Of a stretch of 38,411 nucleotides of DNA, positions 8,208-16,814 are shown in pieces. Made by a program: the position numbers and the translations under genes. The stretch is from Actinomycetales bacterium UBA1383 (GTDB lineage Bacteria; Actinomycetota; Actinomycetes; Actinomycetales; Actinomycetaceae), in assembly GCA_002305415.1 (NCBI GenBank), contig DBQX01000015.1, positions 1 to 38,411 of the forward strand, given 5' to 3'. Under the pieces are notes generated by a model. That model ran no database searches, was not told the DNA's origin, and worked only from the letters and a program-made list of their open reading frames with translations. Position 1 is the first letter of the stretch. Each line of letters opens with the position of its first letter.

Positions 8208-8929
8208 TGAAGGCTGGGTACGCCCTGGAGATGACGGGCATCCGCAAGGTCTACCCCATGGCGGACCAGGAGGTGGTGGCGCTCGACGGCATCGACATGA
8301 ACGTCGCCGAGGACGAGATCGTCGCCCTCATCGGCCCCTCGGGCTCCGGGAAGACGACGTTGTGCACCATCGCCGGCGGAATCCTCTCGCCGACGGCGGG
8401 ACGCGTCCTCGTGGGCGGGGAGGACATCACCGACTACTCCCCGAAGAAGCTGACCGAGTTCCGCCGCACCCGCGTGGGCTTCGTGTTCCAGGCGGTGAAC
8501 CTGGTGCCGTTCCTGACGGCGCGGGAGAACCTGCTCGTGGTGGATGAGCTGGGGCCCACCGGGCGTTCCCGCTCGGATGCCCGCAAGCGAGCCGACCAGC
8601 TGCTGAAGGAGCTGGGGCTCGAGGGACGGGCGAACAACCTGCCCAGCCAGCTCTCCGGCGGCCAGAAGCAGCGCGTGGCCATCGGCCGGGCCCTGATAAA
8701 CTCGCCGGAGCTGGTGATGTTCGACGAGCCGACCTCCGCGCTGGACTCCAAGCTGGGCGACCAGGTGGTGCACCTCATCCGGGACGAGATGAAGCAGCGG
8801 GGTACCTCCGCGATCATCGTCACCCACGACGAACGCATCACCCATTACGCCGACCGGACCGTGCACATCACGGACGGACAGATCACGGACCACGACCACC
8901 AGTTCGCCCCGGCGGCCGCCGCGCTCTGA
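8207..8929 (+). CDS. ABC ATPase, MacB/LolD type
   Basis: A 240-residue ATPase. Walker A GPSGSGKTT is at residues 43-51, the Q-loop Gln at 95, the signature LSGGQKQR at 149-156, Walker B LVMFDEP at 169-175, and the H-loop in IVTHDERI. The segment after the Q-loop (FQAVNLVPFLTARENLL) is the hallmark of the MacB/LolD/FtsE group that works with FtsX-like permeases. The ATG at 8207 overlaps the upstream TGA and has GGAGG 6-7 bases before it. It is the last gene of the operon, followed by the strong hairpin at 8954-9001. Confidence 0.92.
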   Translation: MKAGYALEMTGIRKVYPMADQEVVALDGIDMNVAEDEIVALIGPSGSGKTTLCTIAGGILSPTAGRVLVGGEDITDYSPKKLTEFRRTRVGFVFQAVNLVPFLTARENLLVVDELGPTGRSRSDARKRADQLLKELGLEGRANNLPSQLSGGQKQRVAIGRALINSPELVMFDEPTSALDSKLGDQVVHLIRDEMKQRGTSAIIVTHDERITHYADRTVHITDGQITDHDHQFAPAAAAL

Positions 8930-8953
8930 GCCTGCGCGGCTGGTCAGCACGAG

Positions 8954-9001
8954 AAAGGGCTGGGGCTCCGCCTCCCGAGGGAGACGGAGCCCCAGCCCTT
9001 T
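8954..9001. terminator. bidirectional terminator hairpin
   Basis: A perfect 17-bp stem (8954-8970 with 8985-9001, starting AAAGGGCTGGGGCTCCG) encloses a 14-base loop that can itself fold. It sits between two convergent genes and has A/T ends on both sides, so it can stop the ABC operon from the left and the symporter gene from the right. Confidence 0.85.
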
Positions 9002-9036
9002 GCATTGGGGACCGAGCCCGGCCCCACTGTGAGCTG

Positions 9037-10479
9037 CTAGTGCGCCGCGGCGTCCTTGGCAGCGCGCCGCTCGGCGATCTCGCCGACGATCTCCAGGTAC
9101 CGCTTCTCGGTCAGCGGGTAGAAGAAGATGACCAGCTGCGACAGTGCGGTGCCACCGATGATGAAGATCGCGGCCCACATGCGGATGTTGTCCGCGATGC
9201 CGTTCTCGATGATCATCTCGGGGGTCAGCGTGCCGGCGGCGACGTCCGCTGCGATGAAGCCGGCCCACACCAGCGCGAAGCCACCGACGAAGCCGCCGAG
9301 CGCCTGGCCCATCTTGCGGGTGAAGGAGAAGATCGCGTAGGTGGTGCCCTCGGTGCGCTGCCCGATCTTCCACTCGCCGTACTCGACGCAGTCGGCCTCG
9401 AGGGCCCACATGAGGGTGTTCACGCCGTAGAGCGAGATACCCATGATGAAGAACGCGCCGGTGCCCAGCCACGGCACGTCACTGAGCGGTGCCAACCACA
9501 GGATGGCCGCGCCGAGGTACATGAAGCTCGCGAAGATGAGGAAGCCCATCCGCTTGCCCATGGTGCGCACCATCCGCGGGATGAACGGGCCGACCACGAA
9601 CAGGGCGGCGACCTGGGCGGTCGCGTTGATCGCGATGTAGTTCGCGTCCTGCTGCACGTAGATGGCGATGTAGGAGCCGAGGGTTCCGAGAACGGTCACA
9701 CCGGTGATGTAGAAGATCGCGCTCGCGGAGAGGATCTGGAGCGGGCGGTTGACGGCGAGGGAGCCGAAGCTCTCCTTCATCGAGACCGGGTTGGGGTCGC
9801 GCTCGACCTGCTCCACCGTGCCCCACACGGTGAAGAAGTAGAGCCCGGCGCCGATCGCGGAGAGGATGCCGATGGAGACGAACAGGGAGTTCTGCAGCGC
9901 CACAGGGTCGGCGGCGTTGGCGCGGATCTGGGGGGCGATCACCCAGGAGAGGATGAGCACCATGACGGCGGCACCGAACATGCGGAAGCTCGCCAGCTTG
10001 GCGCGCTCGGTCGGCACCTGCGTCAGGGAGGGCGCCATGGAGCCGTAGGCGATGTTGACCGCGGTGTAGAACACCGAGCCCATGAGGAAGTAGGTGACCC
10101 ACATGTAGATGGTGTAGAAACCGGGGTTCGCGTCCGGGAAGAGGAACTTGGCGGCGTACTGCAGCCAGCCGATCACGAGGAGCGGCACGGAGAACCACAG
10201 GATGATCGGGCGGAACTTGCCGAGCTTGCCGGGCTTCTTCATGTCGATGACGCGGCCCATGATGACGTCGGTGAACGCGTCGACGAACCGGATCAGCAGG
10301 AACATGGTGCCGATCGCCGCGCCCGAGATGCCCACGACGTTGGTGTAGTAGAGGATGAAGAACATGCCGGCCATCGTGAAGGTCACGTTGTTGGCCGCGT
10401 CACCCGCCGCATAGGCGAGGTAGTTCTTCATGGTGAGCGGTTTGGCCACCTTGCGGGGCGCCGCTGTTGCTTGTGCCAT
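9037..10479 (-). CDS. GPH-family sugar:cation symporter (MFS)
   Basis: A 480-residue transporter with about twelve helices, matching the glycoside-pentoside-hexuronide family (MelB, UidB, XynB-like). The early segments NYLAYAAGDAANNVTFTM and LIRFVDAFTDVIMGRVID, with the conserved loop-2 Asp residues, are diagnostic, as is the later RTEGTTYAIFSFTRKMGQALGG. Such carriers move glycosides or uronides with H+ or Na+. It is the last gene of a leftward group: the GH3 gene (13045) and the cytidylate-kinase-like gene (11147) lie upstream, the latter only 29 bases before it. An AAGGAGAC ribosome site precedes the ATG. The likely substrate is an oligosaccharide or glycoside cut by the GH3 enzyme. Confidence 0.88.
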   Translation of the reverse strand: MAQATAAPRKVAKPLTMKNYLAYAAGDAANNVTFTMAGMFFILYYTNVVGISGAAIGTMFLLIRFVDAFTDVIMGRVIDMKKPGKLGKFRPIILWFSVPLLVIGWLQYAAKFLFPDANPGFYTIYMWVTYFLMGSVFYTAVNIAYGSMAPSLTQVPTERAKLASFRMFGAAVMVLILSWVIAPQIRANAADPVALQNSLFVSIGILSAIGAGLYFFTVWGTVEQVERDPNPVSMKESFGSLAVNRPLQILSASAIFYITGVTVLGTLGSYIAIYVQQDANYIAINATAQVAALFVVGPFIPRMVRTMGKRMGFLIFASFMYLGAAILWLAPLSDVPWLGTGAFFIMGISLYGVNTLMWALEADCVEYGEWKIGQRTEGTTYAIFSFTRKMGQALGGFVGGFALVWAGFIAADVAAGTLTPEMIIENGIADNIRMWAAIFIIGGTALSQLVIFFYPLTEKRYLEIVGEIAERRAAKDAAAH

Positions 10480-10508
10480 GGAAAGGGTCTCCTTCTTGTC
10501 TCGGGCGG

Positions 10509-11147
10509 TCAGGCGGTCCGGTGCTGGATCGCGTCGACGATCGCGTTGACCGCGGCGTCCATGGAGATCCGGCTGGTGTTGATGAGCAGGTCGTAGCGCT
10601 GGGGGTCAACCGGGTCCCAGCCGTAGAGGGTCTTGGACATCTGCCGACGGATGTCCTCCTCGTGGGCCCTCCGCCTGGCGGACTCCGCCTCCGAGATACC
10701 GAGGAACTTCGCGGCCCGCTTCACGCGGTCCTCCACGTCGCCGGTGAGCAGCACGTGGATGGTGTTGGGCCGGTCCGCCAGGATGACGGGAGCGTTGCGG
10801 CCCATGATGACGCCGCCCTCCTCCGCGAACTGCAGCACGGCGCGGTTGTTGTCGGCGACCATCTGGTACTTGTCGCCCTGGGTCGCCACGACTTCCCGCG
10901 ATTCGAGCGTGCTGTAGGCCCCGCCGAGCAGCGAGAGGACGTCGGCGAGCAGCGCACGGTTCGTGTCGTCGTCGGCCTGCGCCTGGCCCGCGATCGCTGC
11001 CGAGCTGAACGCCTGCCCGTGGAACGGCAGCCCGAGGCGCTCGGCCACCTTCTGGCCGATCTGGGTGGCGCCTGCGCCGTAGTACTCGAACAGGGTGACC
11101 ACCGGCAGGTTCCCGGCCGGTGCTCGTTTCTGGCCAGCTTGTGACAT
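10509..11147 (-). CDS. cytidylate-kinase-like family protein
   Basis: A 212-residue protein of the Cytidylate_kin2 type. The N-terminal VVTLFEYYGAGATQIGQKVA occupies the P-loop position but lacks the GK[ST] of a classical Walker A, as is usual in this family. It is followed by ERLGLPF and, further on, the family-typical VIMGRNAPVILADRPNTIHVLL and RRAHEEDIRRQM segments. Bona fide CMP kinase activity is doubtful; the real substrate is unknown. The ATG at 11147 has GAGGAG before it, and a -10-like TATTCT lies on this strand at 11197-11202. It is 29 bases upstream of the GPH symporter gene, so the two are probably co-transcribed, suggesting a link to uptake or sensing of the imported sugar. Confidence 0.82.
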   Translation of the reverse strand: MSQAGQKRAPAGNLPVVTLFEYYGAGATQIGQKVAERLGLPFHGQAFSSAAIAGQAQADDDTNRALLADVLSLLGGAYSTLESREVVATQGDKYQMVADNNRAVLQFAEEGGVIMGRNAPVILADRPNTIHVLLTGDVEDRVKRAAKFLGISEAESARRRAHEEDIRRQMSKTLYGWDPVDPQRYDLLINTSRISMDAAVNAIVDAIQHRTA

Positions 11148-11280
11148 GAGGTCTCCTCTCGATTTGTGCCCCACCGTTGGCGCACGTCACACGGTCAGAA
11201 TAGTCGCGTCCTCCACATCGTGGACGGAAGTTGTCACTGTTGCCACCACGAGTCACGAACAGTTCCCCCACAAATGGAGA

Positions 11281-11310
11281 GGGGCTCCGTGCGTCCGCAC
11301 ACGGAGCCCC
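11281..11310 (-). terminator. terminator-like hairpin after the GH3 gene
   Basis: GGGGCTCCGTG (11281-11291) pairs perfectly with CACGGAGCCCC (11300-11310) across an eight-base loop. It starts 13 bases past the GH3 stop on the transcribed strand. There is no strong T-run, so termination may be partial and allow read-through to the next two genes. Confidence 0.6.
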
Positions 11311-11323
11311 CGGTCCTGTCGTG

Positions 11324-13045
11324 TCAGAGCTTGGCCTGCCACTTCTCGGTCCACACGAGGTCGTTCGGCACGCCCGTGAACTCGCTCTTCCCCTCCATCT
11401 TGTCGATGGTGGCGATCACGGCGTCCTCGTTCGGGTGATAGGCGTTGATGTAGCACTTCACCATCGTCGCGTCGTGCAGGTGGGTGGTGTAGTTGTGGCT
11501 GACCATGAAGGTCGGCACCTCCCACACGTACCACGGGCACTCGTTGCTCATCGCCGTCTTCCAGATGATCCGGTAGTTGTTCTGGGCGCCGTACCCCACC
11601 ACCTCGGCGATGATCAGGGCGGCGTCCACCTCGTCGCGGTACTTCAGGGTGGGGCCCTTGACCCGCGTGGTGCCGTCGTTGATGGTGACCTCGTAACCAC
11701 GGTTGCCCAGCTCGGTGACGTACAGCTGCGCGAGCGTGTCGGAGACCTTCCCGAACATGCCGCTCTCGCCGGTGAGGTGGTACAGGCGGATCCGCCGGTG
11801 CTTCTCGGGGGTGAGGGGCAGCTGGTCAAGGGTGTTCTTGACGAGCGTGATGCCCTTGTCCGCGGCGTCCTTCCGCATGGCCAGATGTTCCTCGCACCCG
11901 ACCACCGCCAGGTCCTCCGGCGTGCGCAGCAGCGTGCCGTTCTCCCGCGCCTCGTACAGCCGCAGCTTGGCCTTGAGGCCGAGGATGCGCCGGTTGGCGT
12001 CGTCGAGCCGCTCCTTGGTGATCACGCCCTTCTCGACGCCCGCCTTCATGAACCCGAAGTCCTCCTCCAGGTTGTTGAAGAACAGGAAGCAGTCGCAGCC
12101 GGCGGCGATGGCGGCGGGGACGTAGTCCTCGCGCCGCATGGCCGAGGTCATGCCGAGCATGTGCGAGGCGTCCGTGATCACGGCGCCGTTGAAGCCGAGC
12201 TGGGTCTTCAGCAGTCCGTCGATCAGCTCGGGGGCCAGGGTGGCGGGCAGGATGTCCGTGTCCTCGAGCGAGGGGTCGAGCTTCTTCTGGTAGTACGGCA
12301 GGGCGATGTGCCCGGCCATGATCATCTCGACGCCGTTCGCGATATGCGCGCGGTAGACCTCGCCGAAGCTCGCCTCCCACTCGTCCGGCTGCAGCTCGTT
12401 GACGCCGAGCACGAGGTGCTGGTCGCGCTCCTCCGTGCCGTCACCCGGCCAGTGCTTGACGCAGGTGAGGATGCCGGACTCACGCTGGCCCTCCACGAAC
12501 GGGATCGTGTACTTGATGACGTCCGCGGCGTTGGTGCCGTAGGCGCGGGTGTTCACGATCGTGTTCCGCCAGTTGAAGAGGATGTCGACGCAGGGGTCGA
12601 AGTTGAGGTTCGCGCCGATCGCGCGCATCTCCCTCCCGGAGACGTAGCCGGCGTTGCGCGCGACCTCGGTGGACTGGGAGGCCTCCGTCTGGGCGCCCGA
12701 GGCGATGTAGGTCCCGTCACTCATCGCGCCGTTGCCGCCGGAGTCGCAGTTGGCGGCGACGAGCAGCGGGATCTTGGAGGCCGCCTGCAGGCGGTTCAGC
12801 AGTTCCTGCACCTTCTCGGCCGTGCCGCCGTGGTAACGGGCGACCCCGATGTGGAACTTCTCCAGGATCTCCTCCGCGGTGTACGGGTTGCCGGAGAACT
12901 CGTCCAGCCCGAAGAAGAACAGGTTGGTGAACAGCTGCCCGACCTGCTCGTCGAGCGTCATGGACGCCAGGGTCTCCTCGACCCAGGCGACCTGTCTGTC
13001 GTCCAGGTTGTAGGGGGCGGCCTTCAGGTCCACGAGACGTGGCAT
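11324..13045 (-). CDS. glycoside hydrolase family 3 protein
   Basis: A 573-residue cytoplasmic enzyme (no signal peptide). The GH3 TIM barrel covers about residues 20-370: LFTNLFFFG near 38-46, KHWPGDG at 197-203 (the KH(F)PG.G motif), and TDASHMLGMT at 291-300, whose Asp292 is the expected nucleophile. The later region (about 400-573) resembles the second alpha/beta domain. The TDASHM segment, in place of the classical SDW of beta-glucosidases, is closer to the NagZ-like branch, so a beta-N-acetylhexosaminidase or related exo-glycosidase is plausible but not certain. The ATG at 13045 has AAAGGAG seven bases upstream. Followed by the kinase-like gene and the symporter, it implies import of a glycoside and its hydrolysis inside the cell. 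Confidence 0.85.
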   Translation of the reverse strand: MPRLVDLKAAPYNLDDRQVAWVEETLASMTLDEQVGQLFTNLFFFGLDEFSGNPYTAEEILEKFHIGVARYHGGTAEKVQELLNRLQAASKIPLLVAANCDSGGNGAMSDGTYIASGAQTEASQSTEVARNAGYVSGREMRAIGANLNFDPCVDILFNWRNTIVNTRAYGTNAADVIKYTIPFVEGQRESGILTCVKHWPGDGTEERDQHLVLGVNELQPDEWEASFGEVYRAHIANGVEMIMAGHIALPYYQKKLDPSLEDTDILPATLAPELIDGLLKTQLGFNGAVITDASHMLGMTSAMRREDYVPAAIAAGCDCFLFFNNLEEDFGFMKAGVEKGVITKERLDDANRRILGLKAKLRLYEARENGTLLRTPEDLAVVGCEEHLAMRKDAADKGITLVKNTLDQLPLTPEKHRRIRLYHLTGESGMFGKVSDTLAQLYVTELGNRGYEVTINDGTTRVKGPTLKYRDEVDAALIIAEVVGYGAQNNYRIIWKTAMSNECPWYVWEVPTFMVSHNYTTHLHDATMVKCYINAYHPNEDAVIATIDKMEGKSEFTGVPNDLVWTEKWQAKL

Positions 13046-13167
13046 GGGTACTCCTTTGTCCGGTTTGCCCCTTCCTACCACCTGGCATGCGCGCGGCGGC
13101 GGGAGTTCAGCGAGGATTGCCAGCGGCCGCGGATGACAGCGGCGGAGGGAGGCGCGACGATGGGGAG

Positions 13168-13536
13168 GTGGCGCCGGAGAACACTCCCGAGGAGTGCTTC
13201 GAGGGCCGGCCGTTCGCCCTCGCCACGTTCCGTCGCGCCCAGGAGCTGCTGGACGACGTCGGACCGTACGACGTGCGTGTGAGCCGCAGCCAGGTCGCCT
13301 TCCGTCGCCGGCGGGGCTTCGCCTGGCTCTGGGTGCCGGGCCAGTGGCTCGCCCGGCCTGGCGCCGACGTCGTCCTCACGATCGCCCTGGGACGCCACGA
13401 CCCGTCGCCCCGCTTCAAGGAGGTGGCCCACCCCACCCGCCTCCACTGGATGCACCACCTCGAGGTGCACGACCTCGCCGAGCTCGATGACGACGTCGCC
13501 GCGTGGCTGCGGGAGGCGTGGCAGCGGGCGGGGTGA
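13168..13536 (+). CDS. DUF5655 domain protein
   Basis: A 122-residue protein recognised as the DUF5655 type: TPEECFEGRPFALATFRRAQELL, then VRVSRSQVAFRRRRGFAWLWVPGQWL, VVLTIALGRHDPSPRFKEV and a C-terminal MHHLEVHDLAELDDDVAAWL. The GTG at 13168 is inferred: upstream codons of the open frame lose the strong third-position GC of real genes here, and the family homology begins about here. GGGGAGG directly abuts this codon, which is unusually close for a ribosome site, so the start is uncertain by several codons. The function of the family is unknown; it often occurs as a small stand-alone cytoplasmic protein. Confidence 0.75.
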   Translation: MAPENTPEECFEGRPFALATFRRAQELLDDVGPYDVRVSRSQVAFRRRRGFAWLWVPGQWLARPGADVVLTIALGRHDPSPRFKEVAHPTRLHWMHHLEVHDLAELDDDVAAWLREAWQRAG

Positions 13537-13590
13537 GGGCCCCGGGTTTTCCCCTTTGCCGCTGTCAGTGGCCGGGCATATCCTCGCGTG

Positions 13591-14514
13591 GTGCCCGTCG
13601 TCATCCACGCCTCCCAGCTGACCAAGAAGTACGGCGACTTCACCGCGGTGGACGCCATCGACTTCGAGGTGCCGGCCGGGGAGTCGTTCGGCCTGCTGGG
13701 CCCGAACGGGGCCGGCAAGTCCACCACCATGCGCATGATCGGCGGCACCTCGACTCGGACGGCGGGAACCCTCACCGTGATGGACCTCGACCCCGAGACC
13801 CACGGACCGGAGGTGCGCGCCCACCTCGGAGTGGTGCCGCAGCAGGACAACCTCGACGAGGAGTTGCGCGTGCGGGAGAACATCATCTCGTACGGGCGGT
13901 ACTTCGGCCTGCCCTACTCCTACCTGCGGCCCAAGGCGGACGAGCTGCTCCGCTTCGCCCAGCTCACCGAGAAGGCGGGGGAGAAGGTCAACGCGCTGTC
14001 CGGCGGGATGAAGCGGCGCCTCACCATCGCGCGGGGCCTCGTGAACGAGCCCCAGATCCTGCTGCTCGACGAGCCCACCACCGGTCTCGACCCCCAGGCG
14101 CGGCACATCCTCTGGGACCGGCTCTTCCGACTGAAGGAGGAGGGTGTCACGCTCATCGTCACCACCCACTTCATGGATGAGGCGGAGCAGCTCTGCGATC
14201 GCCTGATCGTGCTGGACAAGGGCCGGATCATGGCCGAGGGCTCGCCCGCGGCGCTGATCCGGCAGTACTCCACCCGGGAGGTGCTGGAGGTGCGCTTCGG
14301 CTCGGAGCGCAACGCCGCCGTCGTTGACCGTCTGGAGGGAGTCGGCGTGCGGAACGAGGTGCTGCCGGACCGCATCCTGATCTACGCGGACTCTGGCGAG
14401 GCGGCCATGGAGGAGGTCACGGCGCGCGGCCTCAACCCCCTCACGTCGCTCGTGCGGCGCTCCTCGCTCGAGGACGTGTTCCTGCGGCTGACCGGAAGGA
14501 GCCTCATTGACTGA
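13591..14514 (+). CDS. ABC exporter ATPase, NodI/DrrA type
   Basis: A 307-residue ATPase. It has Walker A GPNGAGKST (about residues 37-45), a regular Q-loop (VVPQQDNLDEEL), the signature LSGGMKRRL and Walker B LLLDEPTTGLDP. The C-terminal DrrA-type extension ends SSLEDVFLRLTGRSL. The segment around LGVVPQQDNLDEELRVREN is close to NodI. TATCCT (13579-13584) lies six bases before the GTG at 13591, arguing for a leaderless start there; another GTG one codon earlier is the alternative. Its end overlaps the next gene by eight bases. With the two permeases it forms an exporter related to NodIJ and daunorubicin-resistance systems; the cargo is unknown. Confidence 0.9.
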   Translation: MPVVIHASQLTKKYGDFTAVDAIDFEVPAGESFGLLGPNGAGKSTTMRMIGGTSTRTAGTLTVMDLDPETHGPEVRAHLGVVPQQDNLDEELRVRENIISYGRYFGLPYSYLRPKADELLRFAQLTEKAGEKVNALSGGMKRRLTIARGLVNEPQILLLDEPTTGLDPQARHILWDRLFRLKEEGVTLIVTTHFMDEAEQLCDRLIVLDKGRIMAEGSPAALIRQYSTREVLEVRFGSERNAAVVDRLEGVGVRNEVLPDRILIYADSGEAAMEEVTARGLNPLTSLVRRSSLEDVFLRLTGRSLID

Positions 14515-15376
14515 CATCGCCCCCGGGGCTCTGGAGGACACCAACCGGCTCGTCTACACGGGCACCTCCACGACCCCCGCCGTGCAGGCCGCGCGCGCCC
14601 GACGGCTCGGCTGGTGGTACTTCACGGAGCACGTGGTGCGCCAGATGCGCGGCTACGGCTGGCCCGTACTGGTGTACGACGTCGGCCAGCCGCTGCTGTA
14701 CCTGTTCGCGATGGGGGTGGGGCTGGGGGCCATCGTCGACGCGAACGCCGGCTCGATCGACGGCGTCGCGTACCTGACGTTCGTGGCGCCGGCGCTGCTG
14801 GTCTCGACGGCGGTGATGACGGCCGCCGGGGAGATGACATATCCCGTCATGAGTGGCTTCAAGTGGCAGCGCATCTACTACGGGCCGCTCGCCTCCCCTC
14901 TCTCGCCGGGGCAGATCGCCTTGGGGCACATCCTGGCCGTCTCCTTCCGCTTCGTGGCACAGGCGAGCGTCTTCTGGGTGCTCATGCAGCTGTTCGGGGC
15001 GAGCGCCAGCGGCTGGTCGTGGCTGGTGATCCCGATCGGCGCGCTCTCGGCTCTCGCCTTCGCCGCGCCGTTGCAGGCGTACTCCGCGACGCTGCGGGAC
15101 GAGGGCTTCCAGTTCGCCTTCATCCAGCGGTTCATCGTGATGCCGATGTTCCTGTTCGCGGGCACCTTCTTCGAGCTCGACTCGATGCCGGTGTACCTGC
15201 GCTGGATCGGCTGGCTCTCGCCGGTGTGGCACGGGACGGAGCTGGCGCGGGTTGCGAACTACGGCCGTGAGCTCGCGCCCGGCATGGTCTGGGTCCACCT
15301 CGCGTACCTCGGCGGACTCGTGGCCGTGGGCCTGACCCTGGCGAACCGCAACTACCGGCGGAGGCTCACCGAATGA
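14507..15376 (+). CDS. ABC-2 permease, NodJ/DrrB type
   Basis: A 289-residue permease with six helices in the ABC2_membrane arrangement; the conserved core runs from EHVVRQMRGYGWPVLVYDVGQPLLY to the C-terminal ANRNYRRRL. The motif FKWQRIYYGPLASPLSPGQI after the second helix is typical of NodJ-like proteins. It appears to use a rare TTG start at 14507, with AAGGAG six bases upstream, overlapping the end of the ATPase gene. The stop overlaps the next start as ATGA. It probably pairs with the 15373-16203 product. Confidence 0.88.
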   Translation: MTDIAPGALEDTNRLVYTGTSTTPAVQAARARRLGWWYFTEHVVRQMRGYGWPVLVYDVGQPLLYLFAMGVGLGAIVDANAGSIDGVAYLTFVAPALLVSTAVMTAAGEMTYPVMSGFKWQRIYYGPLASPLSPGQIALGHILAVSFRFVAQASVFWVLMQLFGASASGWSWLVIPIGALSALAFAAPLQAYSATLRDEGFQFAFIQRFIVMPMFLFAGTFFELDSMPVYLRWIGWLSPVWHGTELARVANYGRELAPGMVWVHLAYLGGLVAVGLTLANRNYRRRLTE

Positions 15377-16203
15377 GCACCTCGATCGAGATCCTCGAGC
15401 GGCTGCGACGCCCTAGCCGTCCGCTCCGTGGCCTGTACTCGGGGAACGCCCGCGCCGTGATCGAGCGTGGCTTCAAGGTGATCCTCACCCAGAACTGGAT
15501 GATCCTGGTGTCCGGCTTCTTCGAGCCCGTCTTCTACCTCATGGCGATGGGATTCGGTCTCGGTGGGCTCATCGGCACGGTGACCGGCCCGGGTGGGCAG
15601 CAGGTCGACTACGTGGCGTACATCGCCCCCGCGCTGCTGGCCACCTCCGCGATGAACGGCGCGATCTACGACTCCACGTGGAACGTCTTCTTCAAGATGC
15701 ACTTCGCGAAGCTGTACCAGGGCATGATGTCCACCTCGCTCGGCCCGCTCGACGTGGCGATCGGCGAGATCTTCATGGCGTTGTTCCGGGGTTTCCTCTA
15801 CGCACTGGGGTTCATGGCCGTGCTGTACGGCTTCGGGATCGTCAGCGGAGGGTGGGCGTTGCTCATGATCCCCGCCGCGGTGCTGGTGGCCTTCGGCTTC
15901 GCGAGTTTCGGCATGGGCGTCACCAGCTTCATGAAGACGTTCCAGCAGATGGATGTCATCAACTTCTTCATGCTGCCGATGTTCCTGCTGTCCTCCACGC
16001 TCTACCCGATCACCGTGTACCCCGAGCCGATCCAGTGGTTCGTGAAGGTGATGCCCCTGTGGCACGGGATCGAGCTGATGCGGCAGCTCTCGGTGGGGGT
16101 GTTCACGGCCCAGACCCCGGTCCACGTCAGCTACTTCCTCCTGATGACGGTCCTCGGGCTCTGGCTCACGACCGGCCGGCTGGCCAAGCTCTTCCTGCGG
16201 TAG
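15373..16203 (+). CDS. ABC-2 permease, NodJ/DrrB type, second subunit
   Basis: A 276-residue permease, six helices, with the same core as its upstream neighbour: a first helix at WMILVSGFFEPVFYLMAMGFGLGGLIG, then FKMHFAKLYQGMMSTSLGPLDVAIGE, and LPMFLLSSTLYPITVYPEPIQW near the C-terminus, which strongly matches NodJ. It is translationally coupled through ATGA. It is the last gene of the exporter operon; no clean terminator hairpin follows within 100 bases. Confidence 0.88.
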   Translation: MSTSIEILERLRRPSRPLRGLYSGNARAVIERGFKVILTQNWMILVSGFFEPVFYLMAMGFGLGGLIGTVTGPGGQQVDYVAYIAPALLATSAMNGAIYDSTWNVFFKMHFAKLYQGMMSTSLGPLDVAIGEIFMALFRGFLYALGFMAVLYGFGIVSGGWALLMIPAAVLVAFGFASFGMGVTSFMKTFQQMDVINFFMLPMFLLSSTLYPITVYPEPIQWFVKVMPLWHGIELMRQLSVGVFTAQTPVHVSYFLLMTVLGLWLTTGRLAKLFLR

Positions 16204-16471
16204 TCCTCACGCCGCCGCGAGCTCCCGCCGCGCTCCGGCGCTCGGCGCTCTGCTCGTGGGGAGGGAGTGTTCCGCATGCGCAACGGACTCTCCCCGGGGA
16301 GGATTCGGACCGGCGCCTGGGAGATCAGGACCGGTGCTCACGCCCGCACGGGATTGCTCCGCTCGAACGCAACCATCCCGAGGTGGTCCGGCCTTGCCGG
16401 GGAGGATCGAGGGAGGTGTAGCTCGCCGGACCGGACGACCGGACCGGGCCGGACCGTGGCAGGCTGGCGGG
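16204..16471. other. intergenic region with GGACCGG motifs
   Basis: 268 bases without a supported gene. It holds the perfect 12-bp palindrome CTCCCCGGGGAG (16290-16301). It also has several copies of GGACCGG or close variants between about 16305 and 16460, in both simple and overlapping arrangements. No clear promoter or terminator is evident. The motif cluster may be a degenerate repeat like the one at 16815-16898. Confidence 0.4.
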
Positions 16472-16792
16472 ATGATCGTGCTTGTCGTATTCGTCCCCGC
16501 CTCCCACGCCGACGCCGTGCGCCGCGCGGCCGCGGAAGCTGGGGCGGGCCGCATCGGCAACTACCGGGCGTGTTCCTTCTCCGCGCCGGGAACCGGCCGC
16601 TTCGAGCCCCTCGACGGTGCCCAGCCCGCGATCGGCCGGATCGGCGAGCTCGAGGTGGTGGCGGAGGAGCGGGTCGAAGTGGTGTGCGACCGCTCCGTGG
16701 CCCGCGCGGTCGCGGAGGCGATTCTCGCCGCGCATCCGTACGAGGAGCCCGCCTGGCACGCCTACGAGACGCTCGGGTTCACGGACCTGTAG
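16472..16792 (+). CDS. NIF3-like (YqfO C-terminal/CutA-fold) domain protein
   Basis: A 106-residue protein consisting of just the small ferredoxin-like domain found inserted in YqfO-type NIF3 proteins: it opens IVLVVFVPASHADAVRRAAAEAGAGRIGNY, then has CSFSAPGTGRFEPLDGAQPAIG and ends HPYEEPAWHAYETLG. All the family landmarks (GxGRIGNY, GTGRFxP, HPYEEPA) are present, so it is a complete stand-alone copy. It lacks the dinuclear-metal domain of full NIF3, so metal hydrolase activity is not expected. The ATG at 16472 has CAGGCT six bases before it, which may serve as a leaderless -10. Function unknown. Confidence 0.85.
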   Translation: MIVLVVFVPASHADAVRRAAAEAGAGRIGNYRACSFSAPGTGRFEPLDGAQPAIGRIGELEVVAEERVEVVCDRSVARAVAEAILAAHPYEEPAWHAYETLGFTDL

Positions 16793-16814
16793 GGAGGCTG
16801 CGGCTCCGGGAGGT

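Noticed and set aside
11212..11224. Operator TCCAC-ATC-GTGGA upstream of the cytidylate-kinase-like gene
   Set aside because: Arms of only five bases, no second copy near the other sugar genes; too weak to annotate.
11231..13282. A very long open frame opposite the GH3 gene, and similar ones opposite the sugar symporter (9040-10596) and the sulfur fusion (31165-33126)
   Set aside because: Typical antisense shadows of high-GC genes: compositions dominated by Arg, Gly, Val, Asp and His, no recognisable family, and complete overlap with strongly conserved proteins.
16290..16301. Regulatory site CTCCCCGGGGAG
   Set aside because: A 12-bp perfect palindrome in such GC-rich DNA is not remarkable, and it lies about 180 bases from the next gene with no promoter beside it.
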